Below, piece by piece: positions 26,063-35,349 of a DNA stretch of 64,000 nucleotides (position 1 is the first letter of the stretch; every line of letters begins with the position of its first letter). Under the pieces are notes generated by a model. That model saw nothing but the letters and a program-made list of their open reading frames with translations. It did not search any database and was not told the origin of the DNA. The stretch is from Tolumonas sp008015085 (GTDB lineage Bacteria; Pseudomonadota; Gammaproteobacteria; Enterobacterales; Aeromonadaceae): contig JAJUJX010000002.1 of assembly GCA_029265125.1 (NCBI GenBank), forward strand, positions 248,001-312,000. Reading direction: 5' to 3'. A program made the position numbers and the translations under genes.

Positions 26063-26986
26063 CTAAACGATGTGAAGCCAGTTTTTTGCATAAACCAGCA
26101 CTTCCTGAGGTAATTTTCGCCGGTTTTCGATAAGAAACTGCAGACTAATTTGTTGCTCGCGAGATAGCACCGACAATGGCCAGACCTCATCGCTAATAAG
26201 CTCCCTGCCAAGCAATCGTAAATAATCCATCCAGTTTTCCGGCAGATAGAACGCGAGCGGTCGCTGTAAGCGCGCGGCAAATTCAGCCGCTAGTTTGATC
26301 CCTTTCGGTGAGATATCACCAAATTGGCTCCATTCAACGTTATCAGTTAGAGCCCGGAGAAATTGTTCTGCCATAGTCGTTTCTGCTAATGGTGCATGTA
26401 CAAATAATGTGTCCGGAGGTAATGCCATACTGACAAAGGCATCACGATTATCGATAGTGATCACATGCTGCGGAGGTATATCCTTCCACAAAATCTTTTT
26501 GATCTCCGGAATGACTCTCTCGGGAATAGCAACCTCACCCCATGCACTTAGTAATGAACTGACATCAATCAGTTCGCCAGACTGCATAAAAATACTGCAA
26601 GGTAAATTACATCGCAGCAGCAAATAGCTGTCGCGGCAAAGCGTGATCTCATGCGCCTGAATTTGCTCGATAGATGAACGGGGATCTTGGTTCAGTAATG
26701 CAGCAATAATCTTTTTATTACATTTTTCCGGTAACCGGATTTCTAACTGTTGCAGCAGGTGCTCTAGTGATATATCGCCATGTGCCAGCAATTGTTGCCG
26801 AAAGTGCAACTCTCCTGATGAAGTCAGCTGATATATCCCCTCGCCTTGTGCTGTTACCCAGCCATGCTGTAACCAGATATTCAGTTGCATAATCGCCCAG
26901 CGTTTACGCACCCTGACCTTCCGGTTTGCCAATAATCGCTCTATTAGTGTCTTTGTGGCTGTATTAAGGGAGTCAGTCTGCTTCAT
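26063..26986 (-). CDS. JetD/MksG-like (DUF2220-type Toprim) protein behind mukB
   Basis: 307 residues. I read it as a divergent JetD/MksG homologue. The N-terminal third (about 10-70) looks like a winged helix (MQLNIWLQHGWVTAQGEGIY). The C-terminal half carries a Toprim-like pattern: VITIDNRDAFVSM at 175-187 matches the family's VENxxxF strand, and QFGDISPKGIKLAAEF at 221-236 matches WGDIDxxGF, ending with KLPQEVLV like the family's LEQERI. The catalytic Glu position is Asp179 and the second Asp of DxD is Ser226, so nuclease activity may be lost or altered. It lies 45 bp after mukB on the same strand, past a strong terminator. In Wadjet and MksBEFG, JetD/MksG is the nuclease partner of a MukBEF-like SMC. 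The assignment rests on motif reading only. Confidence 0.65.
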   Translation of the reverse strand: MKQTDSLNTATKTLIERLLANRKVRVRKRWAIMQLNIWLQHGWVTAQGEGIYQLTSSGELHFRQQLLAHGDISLEHLLQQLEIRLPEKCNKKIIAALLNQDPRSSIEQIQAHEITLCRDSYLLLRCNLPCSIFMQSGELIDVSSLLSAWGEVAIPERVIPEIKKILWKDIPPQHVITIDNRDAFVSMALPPDTLFVHAPLAETTMAEQFLRALTDNVEWSQFGDISPKGIKLAAEFAARLQRPLAFYLPENWMDYLRLLGRELISDEVWPLSVLSREQQISLQFLIENRRKLPQEVLVYAKNWLHIV

Positions 26987-26990
26987 GTTT

Positions 26991-27023
26991 TCCCAAACAA
27001 AAAAAGGCAGCCGAAGCTGCCTT
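26991..27023 (-). terminator. UUCG-capped terminator between mukB and the JetD-like gene
   Basis: On the minus strand AAGGCAGC-TTCG-GCTGCCTT (27023 to 27004) followed by a run of T. It starts 8 bp after the mukB stop. The T-run ends only about ten bases before the ATG of the JetD-like gene, so that gene depends on read-through or has a promoter inside mukB. Confidence 0.88.
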
Positions 27024-27031
27024 GTTACAGA

Positions 27032-30000
27032 TTATGCGGCTTCCGTGTTCCCACCAAATCCACGCAGTCCCACCACATGGACGTGTTCCTGCTTGCCATG
27101 CACTTTACGGATTAGCTTATAGGTGGTGCCTTTTTCCGGGCTGATATTTTCCGGGGCAGCAATCAGTAATTGCATATCCTGCCGCTCACACAGCTCAAAC
27201 AGGGTCGCAATTGATTTCGCATCCAGACGAGCAGCTTCATCAAGGAACAATAAGCGGCAAGGTTCGAGATCGCTGCTACGCAGACGACGATTTTCATCTT
27301 CCCAGCTCTGCAGCACCATCAACAGAATTGCCTGACCAGTACCAATCGCCTCGCCGGTTGATAGCGCACCACTTTCGGCACGTAACCAGCCATCAACACC
27401 ACGCAGAACTTCAATTTCCAATTCAAGGTAATTGCGGTAATCCAGTAACGCCTCACCCAGGATCTGGAAGCTGCGGTCACCCTGATCAATATGCGGATTC
27501 AAACGCTGGAACAGTTTCGCCATCGCCTCTGAGAAGGTCAGTTCATTGCTGGCGAACAGATCCTGATGCTGTTGGGCATGCTCACCTAATGTTTGCAGTA
27601 ACCGGGCATACGCTTCACGAACATTCACATTCAGGCGTACACCACGAACCTGACCGAAAGTAATGTTCTGCAGACCTTGGTTCATTACGCGGATACGATT
27701 TTGTTCACGACGGATAATGTTCGTGATCTTGGCAGCCACTTCGTGTGATGACAGCGATAGATGAGTTTCACGCTGCAGCAGTTCATCGGCCAGACGAGCC
27801 AGTTCAATCTCCATTTCTTCAATGGCATCTATCGGATCGTCAGAACGAATGATGTCATGGCGAATGCGATCTTTCAGATAGCGATAAACCTGAATATAGA
27901 ACTGAACTTTCTGCTCAGTCTGGCGATTACCTTCAGATAAGCGCAGACTATCACGCAATGAGTCATCACCCGCGACAGCCAACCGCAACGCCCCCAGTGA
28001 TTTATCAGACATGGAGCGTAAATCTTCCGCATCCAGATAAGCTAATTCGCGGCGATTAAGCTGTTTTTCTACATTGTTACTGCGAGCCAGATTCAGAACC
28101 CGGCTCCAGCTCTTCTTATGCTCCAGCAGCAGATGACGTGCAGCCCGGTATTCTTTATTCTCGGAATTCAGACGTTGGTTCAGGCTGTCAATATCACGTC
28201 GGCAGATCTGATACTGAGTATCTGCTTGTGTGCGACGGCTACGGGTCCGCACCAACTGATCCTCAAGATCACGCTTTTTACTTCTTGCCTGATCTTCCAT
28301 ATCTGCAGCGACCTGTAAGCCCATCTGCTGCAATTCACGTTCAAATTCCTGCAATGTCTGGATTTTTGCCTGAAGACTGGAGTTCAGTGCTGTCTGTACC
28401 TGCAATGCATCCTGACATCGCTGGGCAATCTGTTTTAATTGTTCAGTCAACTGACGACGTAACTGCTCTACGTCCACCAGTTTTTGCTTCAGACGATCAC
28501 TGATTTCTGATGTCTGTCCTAGCAAACTTTCCGCATCGTGATAAGCAAAATAGGCTCTACGGGCAAACAGCTCATCTAATGCGAAAGATTGCCGACGAAT
28601 CTCCGTCAGTTGCTGTTCAGCCGCAAAACTGGCGTCCTGTAATTCATCAAATGCAGCAGGATCTTCACGCAATGCATCCAGCATTGACTCCAGCTGGCGG
28701 CATGCTTTGTCATGCTTATCCAGAAAATGCTGCGCATTATGGCATGCATCAAATTCAGCTTCAGCTTGTTCCAGTCGAACCTGCAGTGTTTCATCAAATA
28801 ACAGGTCAAATTGCGACTGCAGACGAGCCACCAGTTGTTGTTGCTGTTGCAATGCTGTCAGACGCTGACGATATTGATGTTCTTTTTGCTGCTGTTGCTG
28901 CAAATTGTTTTCTGCCTGACGAATTTCACTCTGCAATTCAGCCAGTGCGGCCTCTGGATCATCTTCAAACGCCACATGCAGGTGCTCTGTCATGAACTGG
29001 CTCAGGTGATGATACAAACGATTCTGTTTTTGCTGTTCAAACGCGGCTTTCGCGTAAGCTTCAACAATTTCATCACGCTGAGCAGACAGTAGCTCGATGC
29101 GTTGTTCACGCGCTGCGCGACCAAAGACTGGTACTTCCGGATAACGGGAATAACGGATTTCCCGCTGGCTGGTTCGAACCAGCACCGCTTTATCAAACTC
29201 AGTAGCTGTATGCAGATTTTCATCAAATGCATCCGGATTACCCTGGATCAGGTAAATATCTTCCGGTAATTCGGTGAGTGTATTCAGATGATTGATAGCA
29301 CCATCCAAATCCATAACGACGATTGCGTTACGAGCCGGGCCAAACAATGCAGAATAATATGGCGCATCGTCTAAAGAGATATCTTCATAGACATCGGTCA
29401 GCAGTACACCACCTAATTGTTCGCAAATACGAACCAGCTGGGGATCTTCGTTGCCAGCAAATTGCTGTAAATTCCGCAATTGCTGCTCGAGAGATTCCTT
29501 TTGCTGCTGTAATTGGCGTTTTTCCTGCTCCAGGCTGCGTTCCTGCTCCAGCGTTCTCTGCAGTAACTGACTTACGGCGACCGGGGAGTCCAGCTCTTCC
29601 CCTGTTATTTCCTGCAATTTATCCAGCTTTTCGTGCGCAACTAACCAGACAGGCGCTTTTTTCCTCAGTTGTTCAATTTGCTGACGAGTGGTCTCAAGCT
29701 GATGATGTACCCGGATTCGCTCCTGTTGATCCTGCTCTAGCTGCTGCTGGACTTCTGCCAGTTGTTCATCTAACGCAACCGCGAGTTCACGAAGTCGGTC
29801 ATTGTCAGCAATATCATATGACATACCCTGCGATTCAAGCTGACGAAGTAATTGTTCCTGAATGGCTATTAATGCATTCTGTTGCTCCATATCACGGCGG
29901 ATGTCCTGCAACGACCGTTCTGTTTGGGAACGGCGGGCCATCATGGCACGGTAAGTGCGGGCCTGTTCGATAACTGACTGCGCCTGTTCCCACGCCTGGT

Positions 30001-31474
30001 CACGCGCAATCGGCCCAGTCATTAGCTGCAACGTAGCATATGCTTTTTCATACTGGTCTGCTGCCGCTTTAGCCAGACGCAGTCGCTGCTGCAATGACAA
30101 CATTTGATCTGTGGCCTGCTGTTCTTGTTCACGAACTGACTGCTGGAAGTTAGTTACATTCTCAGGTGTCAAATCCGGTAAATCGCAGAGTTTTTGCGCC
30201 TGCTCAAGTGCATTGACAGCCTGACGATACTGGATTGCTCGGGTCTGTTGTACATCCAGCGCCTGCTGATAGTCCGCCAGCTGGCTTTTTAAGCTATCCG
30301 CTTCTTCTTCACTTTGAGTTTTGCGTAATTCCAACTCACTCTTTTCTTCTGCCAGCTCGGCAGTGATCGCTGACTGCTCTTCCGCTTTCAGTGTCAGTTC
30401 TTCAACATCTTCACGATATTGCATGATCTTGTTGGTCAGGCCTGTGGCAGCCATGACCTTAGCCAGATGTTCAGAAGCCAGTTCCAGATCTTCAGTCAGA
30501 TGTTTTTCTCTGGCTGTCATCTGCTCTGCTTCATCGGCCAGATAAATTGCCCGCTGTTTTTCTTCGCGGATCAGGCGGTGTTTTTCCTGCAGTTGTTTAC
30601 GGCCATGCAGTGCCAGCTCCGACAGACGGTTTTTCTCGCTCTGATTACGCACATAATCAGCCGCCACGTAGTTGGTCGTTTCAGTGATCAGGTGACGGAA
30701 CAGATCGCGCTGTGCCTGTGTTTCTTTAATCGCATCCAGCGTTCTGCGGTTTTCATGTATTGCCGCTTCCATATCTTGGAATGCTTTCCGGACTCCGGAA
30801 TTTTCTGGTAGCAGATATTCCCGAAGTGAACGACTGATAGATGATGAGATACCACCATACAGAGATGCTTCGATCAGGCGATAGAATCTGGAGCGATCAC
30901 GCTGATCACGCAGTTTTTTCGCTGTTACCCCGTATTCAAACATCACGTTGTGATAATCGGTCACCGAATTGAATTTGACGAACCGAATAGCACCGAGCTC
31001 TGCTGCCTGCTTACGCAATTCATTGAATGGACGTACCTTAGCTTTATCCCCATCCATTTTTTCCAGCAGGAAATCCACTGGCTGCAGCTCATTCGGCACA
31101 TCCAGCAGGCAAAATGGGGTGATATTGACTTTATTATCGCGGTTAGCCACCTGTTCCAGATGCACGCCAAACCAAAGCCGTTGCCCCTTTGAGTTCCGGA
31201 CATCAATCATTGAATAGCAATGGCCGCGTTGTAATTTACCGTAAAGCCCACGATCGCGGCTGGCCGATGAGCTCCCCGCTTCTGTGGTATTGCGGAAATG
31301 CAGCAAGGTCTGATCAGGGATCAGTGCAGTAATTAACGCCGCCATACTGGTGGATTTACCCGCACCGTTACCACCGGATAAGGTTGTCACCATCTGATCT
31401 AACTCGAAAGTTCGGGCAAAAAAACCGTTCCAGTTGATCATTGTGAAAGAGAGAAATTTACCGCGCGTGATCAT
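27032..31474 (-). CDS. mukB: Chromosome partition protein MukB (SMC-like ATPase)
   Basis: 1480-residue SMC protein that loops and compacts DNA with MukE and MukF. N-terminal Walker A SGGNGAGKSTS is at about 33-43, followed by two very long Gln/Glu/Leu-rich coiled coils flanking a hinge near 650-780 (GGVLLTDVYEDISLDDAPYY lies there). The C-terminal signature LSTGEAIGTGQAILLMVLQS is near 1366 and Walker B CRLLFLDEAARLDAKS near 1405-1420. Length matches E. coli MukB (1486). Its first four bases overlap the end of mukE (ATGA). This is the housekeeping MukB type, not the shorter MksB/JetC. Confidence 0.98.
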   Translation of the reverse strand: MITRGKFLSFTMINWNGFFARTFELDQMVTTLSGGNGAGKSTSMAALITALIPDQTLLHFRNTTEAGSSSASRDRGLYGKLQRGHCYSMIDVRNSKGQRLWFGVHLEQVANRDNKVNITPFCLLDVPNELQPVDFLLEKMDGDKAKVRPFNELRKQAAELGAIRFVKFNSVTDYHNVMFEYGVTAKKLRDQRDRSRFYRLIEASLYGGISSSISRSLREYLLPENSGVRKAFQDMEAAIHENRRTLDAIKETQAQRDLFRHLITETTNYVAADYVRNQSEKNRLSELALHGRKQLQEKHRLIREEKQRAIYLADEAEQMTAREKHLTEDLELASEHLAKVMAATGLTNKIMQYREDVEELTLKAEEQSAITAELAEEKSELELRKTQSEEEADSLKSQLADYQQALDVQQTRAIQYRQAVNALEQAQKLCDLPDLTPENVTNFQQSVREQEQQATDQMLSLQQRLRLAKAAADQYEKAYATLQLMTGPIARDQAWEQAQSVIEQARTYRAMMARRSQTERSLQDIRRDMEQQNALIAIQEQLLRQLESQGMSYDIADNDRLRELAVALDEQLAEVQQQLEQDQQERIRVHHQLETTRQQIEQLRKKAPVWLVAHEKLDKLQEITGEELDSPVAVSQLLQRTLEQERSLEQEKRQLQQQKESLEQQLRNLQQFAGNEDPQLVRICEQLGGVLLTDVYEDISLDDAPYYSALFGPARNAIVVMDLDGAINHLNTLTELPEDIYLIQGNPDAFDENLHTATEFDKAVLVRTSQREIRYSRYPEVPVFGRAAREQRIELLSAQRDEIVEAYAKAAFEQQKQNRLYHHLSQFMTEHLHVAFEDDPEAALAELQSEIRQAENNLQQQQQKEHQYRQRLTALQQQQQLVARLQSQFDLLFDETLQVRLEQAEAEFDACHNAQHFLDKHDKACRQLESMLDALREDPAAFDELQDASFAAEQQLTEIRRQSFALDELFARRAYFAYHDAESLLGQTSEISDRLKQKLVDVEQLRRQLTEQLKQIAQRCQDALQVQTALNSSLQAKIQTLQEFERELQQMGLQVAADMEDQARSKKRDLEDQLVRTRSRRTQADTQYQICRRDIDSLNQRLNSENKEYRAARHLLLEHKKSWSRVLNLARSNNVEKQLNRRELAYLDAEDLRSMSDKSLGALRLAVAGDDSLRDSLRLSEGNRQTEQKVQFYIQVYRYLKDRIRHDIIRSDDPIDAIEEMEIELARLADELLQRETHLSLSSHEVAAKITNIIRREQNRIRVMNQGLQNITFGQVRGVRLNVNVREAYARLLQTLGEHAQQHQDLFASNELTFSEAMAKLFQRLNPHIDQGDRSFQILGEALLDYRNYLELEIEVLRGVDGWLRAESGALSTGEAIGTGQAILLMVLQSWEDENRRLRSSDLEPCRLLFLDEAARLDAKSIATLFELCERQDMQLLIAAPENISPEKGTTYKLIRKVHGKQEHVHVVGLRGFGGNTEAA

Positions 31475-32193
31475 ATATCCAGTCCCAATTGCTCTTCATC
31501 TTCTTCTGCTTCATCCAGTGAATCCCATACGGTTTCACGGGTTGGCAATTCATCATCATGCAAAATCGCTTCGCCTTCACGGATCATCCGCAGCTGTACG
31601 GCCCGTGGATCTTCATCTGTTCTCACATCAGCGGCAAAACGGAATACTGCTTCATTAACCCTGAATTTGTCACCGGTTCCCAGTGCTGTAACCATACCCA
31701 GACGGCGTAAACGACGCATAGACGTGCGGATACGCTCCTGCAGTTTTTTCTTATCAAGATCGGTTCCACCACTACGTTGGTTGACCATCCGTAGCAGTTG
31801 TCGTTCATCTGATAGTGAAACGATTTCTTCCTGCAGATCCTGCAGAGAAAAGACACCTTCATTGGAGAGTCGTTCCGGGCTCAGATAAAGGTAACAAAGC
31901 ACCTTACCAACCAGCATATCCAGTTCAGATAAAACTGATGTACCAATTTCAGAAGTGGAACGCGGGCGCAGATAGAAAAATCCTTCCGGAGCCTTGATTA
32001 GCTCAACCTGATACCGGCTATAAAAAGACTCCAGTTCATCATGGTAATCCAGCAGATATGAATGACTATCCAGATCATCTGCGCTGATGTGTTTCCCGCT
32101 ACGTAATGCGGTATCCAGCTTAGGAAACAGAGGATTAGCGATAGCCTGCGCCAGGCGCAAAGCGATAGGAAGTTCAGTATTGATCAATGACAT
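31471..32193 (-). CDS. mukE: Chromosome partition protein MukE
   Basis: Winged-helix kleisin-associated subunit of MukBEF, 240 residues. Family stretches are ANPLFPKLDTALRSGKHIS, IKAPEGFFYLRPRSTSEIG and VLCYLYLSPERLSNEGVFSL. The tail is strongly acidic (DSLDEAEEDEEQ), as in E. coli. The ATG at 32193 gives the family N-terminus MSLINTELPIALRLAQAIAN; the longer GTG frame to 32211 is not needed. Overlaps mukF by 20 bases and mukB by 4, so the three are translated in tight coupling. Confidence 0.97.
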   Translation of the reverse strand: MSLINTELPIALRLAQAIANPLFPKLDTALRSGKHISADDLDSHSYLLDYHDELESFYSRYQVELIKAPEGFFYLRPRSTSEIGTSVLSELDMLVGKVLCYLYLSPERLSNEGVFSLQDLQEEIVSLSDERQLLRMVNQRSGGTDLDKKKLQERIRTSMRRLRRLGMVTALGTGDKFRVNEAVFRFAADVRTDEDPRAVQLRMIREGEAILHDDELPTRETVWDSLDEAEEDEEQLGLDI

Positions 32194-33511
32194 GAGCCTG
32201 TACCTTGGCACCTGAATTGTTAATTGGTTTCCACTTCGGATGATATATTCCGTTGATTTCAGAAGCTGAATAACCTAAGCGTACTGCCTGATCAACCAGC
32301 ATTCGGGCGACATCGAAGTGTTGATATTCGGGATATTGTTGCAGGTAATCTTTCAGAATATCTGCCATATCGAGTGGTTTGCCGTGGTTCTGGAAATCAG
32401 ACAAATAAACGCCGATATGTTCGGACAGTTTTTCATCAAGCGCCTGAATTTCCTGGAATTCCAGCACTGCAGGTAATTCGCCGGTAATTTCATCGTTATG
32501 CAATACCAGCGTTTCATCGCGTAGCTCCAGCAGACGAGCTTCCTGTGCAATCAGCAGCAACCAGTTATGATTCTCAAAATCACGGATAGATTCACGCAAA
32601 CGTTGACTGAAGACCCGGTTTTTATCCATATCAATCGCGTTACGGATAAACTTGTGCACATGGCGATCATAACGAGCCCAAAGCTCAATGCACTGCTGAC
32701 CCCAACTTAAAATGGCATCAATACGGCTTTGTAGATCAAACGTCAGCTGTTCCACATGCACGGAGGATATTGCCTGTTCGCGGGCTAATTCCTGAATATT
32801 TAGCAGGCCGGATTGTAATTTATGTCCAGCGGCATCCAGCGTATCCTGCAACTCGCGTAATGTTTGCCCTGTTTCACGTAATAATTTTTCGCAGTTATGA
32901 ATAGCCTGTGTCCAGTTCTGGTTAAGAAGATCAGCAATATCGGCTTTTACTTGATTTTGTTGATCATCCATAGCCCTTTGAGTCAGGTCAATGCGGCTTA
33001 AGATCTCTTCAACGGAATACTTCAGACGTGGATAAACTTCCGTTTCCCAGCCCTGTTCATCAGAGGCATGTAACGCTGCGTTGTAAGCTTTATCCAGTTC
33101 TCCGGCTACTTGCTCCAAAAGCAGCGAAAGCTTGACGCTATTAACCTGCTGTTGATCCAGATAAAACTCAATAATACCAATTGCCAGCCGGGTCAGACGG
33201 TAAACACTTTCACCCGCTACCGGATCGGTAGTGAAACGTGATAACAATCGTTGCCTAACCAGCTCATTGATAGCGTTATTCGCTCTTACCGTCAGGGTTT
33301 CATCCATCAACCCATATAGCTGACTGACATAGCTGAAAGCATCATGCAATGCAGCTTCACTTAATTCCTGTGTTTGCTCATCCCGTGCCATCGAGGAGAT
33401 TGCGATCAAAAACGCCAGACGTTCATTGCCAAGGTGAAGCTCCAGCTGTTCCTGCTTAACCCAGCCCACCAACTCCGGCAGACTGCGTTCAGGCGTGAGT
33501 TGCTCGTTCAT
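32174..33511 (-). CDS. mukF: Chromosome partition protein MukF (kleisin)
   Basis: Kleisin that bridges the MukB heads and binds MukE; 445 residues. N-terminal winged helix with VRANNAINELVRQRLLSRFT at about 75-95, a helical middle with KYSVEEILSRIDLTQRAMDD, and the nearly invariant YDRHVHKFIRNAIDMDKNRV. It ends AKVQAHVIDQY, like E. coli. The ATG at 33511 has AAGAGA upstream; the GTG at 33529 is a poorer start. 27 bp after cmoM, same order as in E. coli (smtA-mukF-mukE-mukB). Confidence 0.97.
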   Translation of the reverse strand: MNEQLTPERSLPELVGWVKQEQLELHLGNERLAFLIAISSMARDEQTQELSEAALHDAFSYVSQLYGLMDETLTVRANNAINELVRQRLLSRFTTDPVAGESVYRLTRLAIGIIEFYLDQQQVNSVKLSLLLEQVAGELDKAYNAALHASDEQGWETEVYPRLKYSVEEILSRIDLTQRAMDDQQNQVKADIADLLNQNWTQAIHNCEKLLRETGQTLRELQDTLDAAGHKLQSGLLNIQELAREQAISSVHVEQLTFDLQSRIDAILSWGQQCIELWARYDRHVHKFIRNAIDMDKNRVFSQRLRESIRDFENHNWLLLIAQEARLLELRDETLVLHNDEITGELPAVLEFQEIQALDEKLSEHIGVYLSDFQNHGKPLDMADILKDYLQQYPEYQHFDVARMLVDQAVRLGYSASEINGIYHPKWKPINNSGAKVQAHVIDQY

Positions 33512-33538
33512 AATTTCTCTTATTGTCACAATTCACTG

Positions 33539-34312
33539 TTATGTTGTGGGTTTTATCGCCAGAACATGCATATAACGCCCTAAATGGACAAACGGCTCTT
33601 GCTGGCAATATTTCAGTTCCATTTCCAGTAAATCTGAAAACTTCTTATGCTGATCTTCTTTATGCCGCATATAGTCATGGATCACCCGGACTCCGCTACG
33701 GCACAACACATTCATATCCCATTCAGACAGCCACTGATATACATCAGCCGGAATCTGAGGGTTAGTAGGAGTCAGTTTCTGCTGGCGTTTTTTTACCAAA
33801 CCAGCGCGTATATAGTCAAAATTCCCGACGACCAGACTCTGAAACAGTAATGCATCTTTGTTATAAAACAATAATGAAAACATACCACCCGGTTTCAAAA
33901 AGCGGAGCAGCTCTTGTAGCGTTTCCTTCGGCTGAGCCAGCCACTCCACCACGGCATGGCACATAATCAAATCAAATGTACCACTGATGTGTTGTGGTAA
34001 ATCCTGTATTGGGCAATGCACTAGCTGGATCCGATCTGTTAACCCTTTCTCCGTGATCTGTTGGCTGGCCAGCTCAAGCATATCGGATGAAAGATCACAT
34101 AATGTGACATCATGCCCCAGCGCTGCCAGTTTCTGTGCAAAAAAACCAAAGCCACCACCGGCGTCGAGAATACGTAATGGCCGGTTACCAGCTTGTTTCA
34201 GCCCCTGTTCCAGATCGCGCCAGACAACCGCAGTGCGGATTTTTCCTTTGCTGGTTGCATATATGTTCTGAGCAAATTTTTCGGATAAACCGTCAAAAGA
34301 GTGATCTGACAT
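33539..34312 (-). CDS. cmoM: tRNA 5-carboxymethoxyuridine methyltransferase CmoM (SmtA)
   Basis: SAM-dependent enzyme that methylates cmo5U34 to mcmo5U in certain tRNAs, improving wobble decoding. 257 residues, with motif I LRILDAGGGFGFFAQKLAAL at about 41-60, and CHAVVEWLAQP and SLLFYNKDALLFQSLVVGNF as in E. coli SmtA. First gene of the muk operon; divergent from elyC with a 96-bp gap that must hold both promoters. Confidence 0.95.
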   Translation of the reverse strand: MSDHSFDGLSEKFAQNIYATSKGKIRTAVVWRDLEQGLKQAGNRPLRILDAGGGFGFFAQKLAALGHDVTLCDLSSDMLELASQQITEKGLTDRIQLVHCPIQDLPQHISGTFDLIMCHAVVEWLAQPKETLQELLRFLKPGGMFSLLFYNKDALLFQSLVVGNFDYIRAGLVKKRQQKLTPTNPQIPADVYQWLSEWDMNVLCRSGVRVIHDYMRHKEDQHKKFSDLLEMELKYCQQEPFVHLGRYMHVLAIKPTT

Positions 34313-34408
34313 ACCGTCTTAATTTCTGTTTTTAACTTACAAAAAGGCCGCTATTCTCTCACAAGCTGCGAAAGCGGGGAAATTTGATCATCAAAACGGG
34401 ATGAATAT

Positions 34409-35164
34409 ATGATTTTTATGCTCAAAAAATGGCTGGGACTCTTTCTGATGCCGTTGCCATTCAGCATGGCGCTGGTGTGTACAGGATTGATATTTCTTTG
34501 TTTTACCCGTTGGCAAAAAAGCGGGAAAGCGCTGGTTACATTCGCTGTCATCGTGCTGGTTACGTTTTCTATACGCCCTGTCAGCGTGGCATTGAACAGG
34601 CCGCTGGAACAACAATATCCGGCTTTCAGCGGTAATCAGCCTGTTGATTACATTGTGGTACTGGGTCATGGTCATGTCTCTGATCCAACAATTCCGCTAT
34701 ACAGCCAGCTGACCGAGGCCGCATCAGCCAGAATTCAGGAGGCGGTCAGAATTAAACGACTGAACCCTCAGGCTCACTTGATTTTTTCAGGCAGTGTGTC
34801 CGGCGATCCCTATTCATGTGCCGAAATGTATGCTCGTGTCGCTGAATCCTACGGTATTTCACGTAAAGATATGACATTAATTGAGAATGCTCGCGATACC
34901 GAAGAAGAAGCACTGCAGGACAGCCAACTCATCCGCAATCATGCAACCGCACTGGTTACTTCCGCCTCTCACATGCCTCGTGCGATGAAGCTATTTCAGA
35001 AATCTGGCTTAACTATCATTCCTGCGCCAGCTCAATTTGTAGGCAGAATCAGTCAGGGTGATATTCCGCTCTACGGATATTTACCTTCCGGTCGCTATCT
35101 GATGTATTCTGAAATGGCATTGCACGAATGGATTGGCATACTGTGGAACCGCATTCGTGAGTGA
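34409..35164 (+). CDS. elyC: Envelope biogenesis factor ElyC (YcbC)
   Basis: Inner-membrane protein with a periplasmic DUF218 domain, needed in E. coli for envelope integrity and undecaprenyl-phosphate-linked processes. Two N-terminal membrane segments lie at about 11-30 and 40-56. The DUF218 core starts PVDYIVVLGHGHVSDP (about 78), with LIFSGSVSGDP and ENARDTEEEA. The start MIFMLKKWLGLFLMPLPF aligns with the E. coli N-terminus. Same divergent arrangement with cmoM as in E. coli. Confidence 0.93.
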   Translation: MIFMLKKWLGLFLMPLPFSMALVCTGLIFLCFTRWQKSGKALVTFAVIVLVTFSIRPVSVALNRPLEQQYPAFSGNQPVDYIVVLGHGHVSDPTIPLYSQLTEAASARIQEAVRIKRLNPQAHLIFSGSVSGDPYSCAEMYARVAESYGISRKDMTLIENARDTEEEALQDSQLIRNHATALVTSASHMPRAMKLFQKSGLTIIPAPAQFVGRISQGDIPLYGYLPSGRYLMYSEMALHEWIGILWNRIRE

Positions 35165-35297
35165 TTTGTTAATAATTTGATACTCTCATACGCAATTTCG
35201 TTACTTTCGGGTGAAGTTTATGCTAATGAGAGGTAAGAGGCGTAAAAAATTACGAGCAGTAACAAATTGGCGTCTATTCGCCAGACGTCACTCCTTC

Positions 35298-35303
35298 TAT
35301 AAT
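35298..35303 (+). promoter_or_regulatory. -10 element for tpiA
   Basis: A perfect TATAAT about 47 bp before the tpiA start. No good -35 is seen 16-18 bp upstream, where the inverted repeat TGGCG-TCTATT-CGCCA ends, so an activator or an extended contact may be used. Confidence 0.45.
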
Positions 35304-35349
35304 GCAATGCAAAATTTATAACCATCTAACAATCCTGAGGATACAGCAA

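Noticed and set aside
28118..29973. Several plus-strand frames opposite mukB
   Set aside because: Shadows of the Gln/Leu-rich coiled-coil coding sequence.
26063..34312. A complete Wadjet (JetABCD) or MksBEFG defence locus
   Set aside because: mukF, mukE and mukB have the sequence, lengths and cmoM linkage of the housekeeping MukBEF condensin, not of the shorter Jet/Mks proteins. Only the fourth gene is JetD-like.
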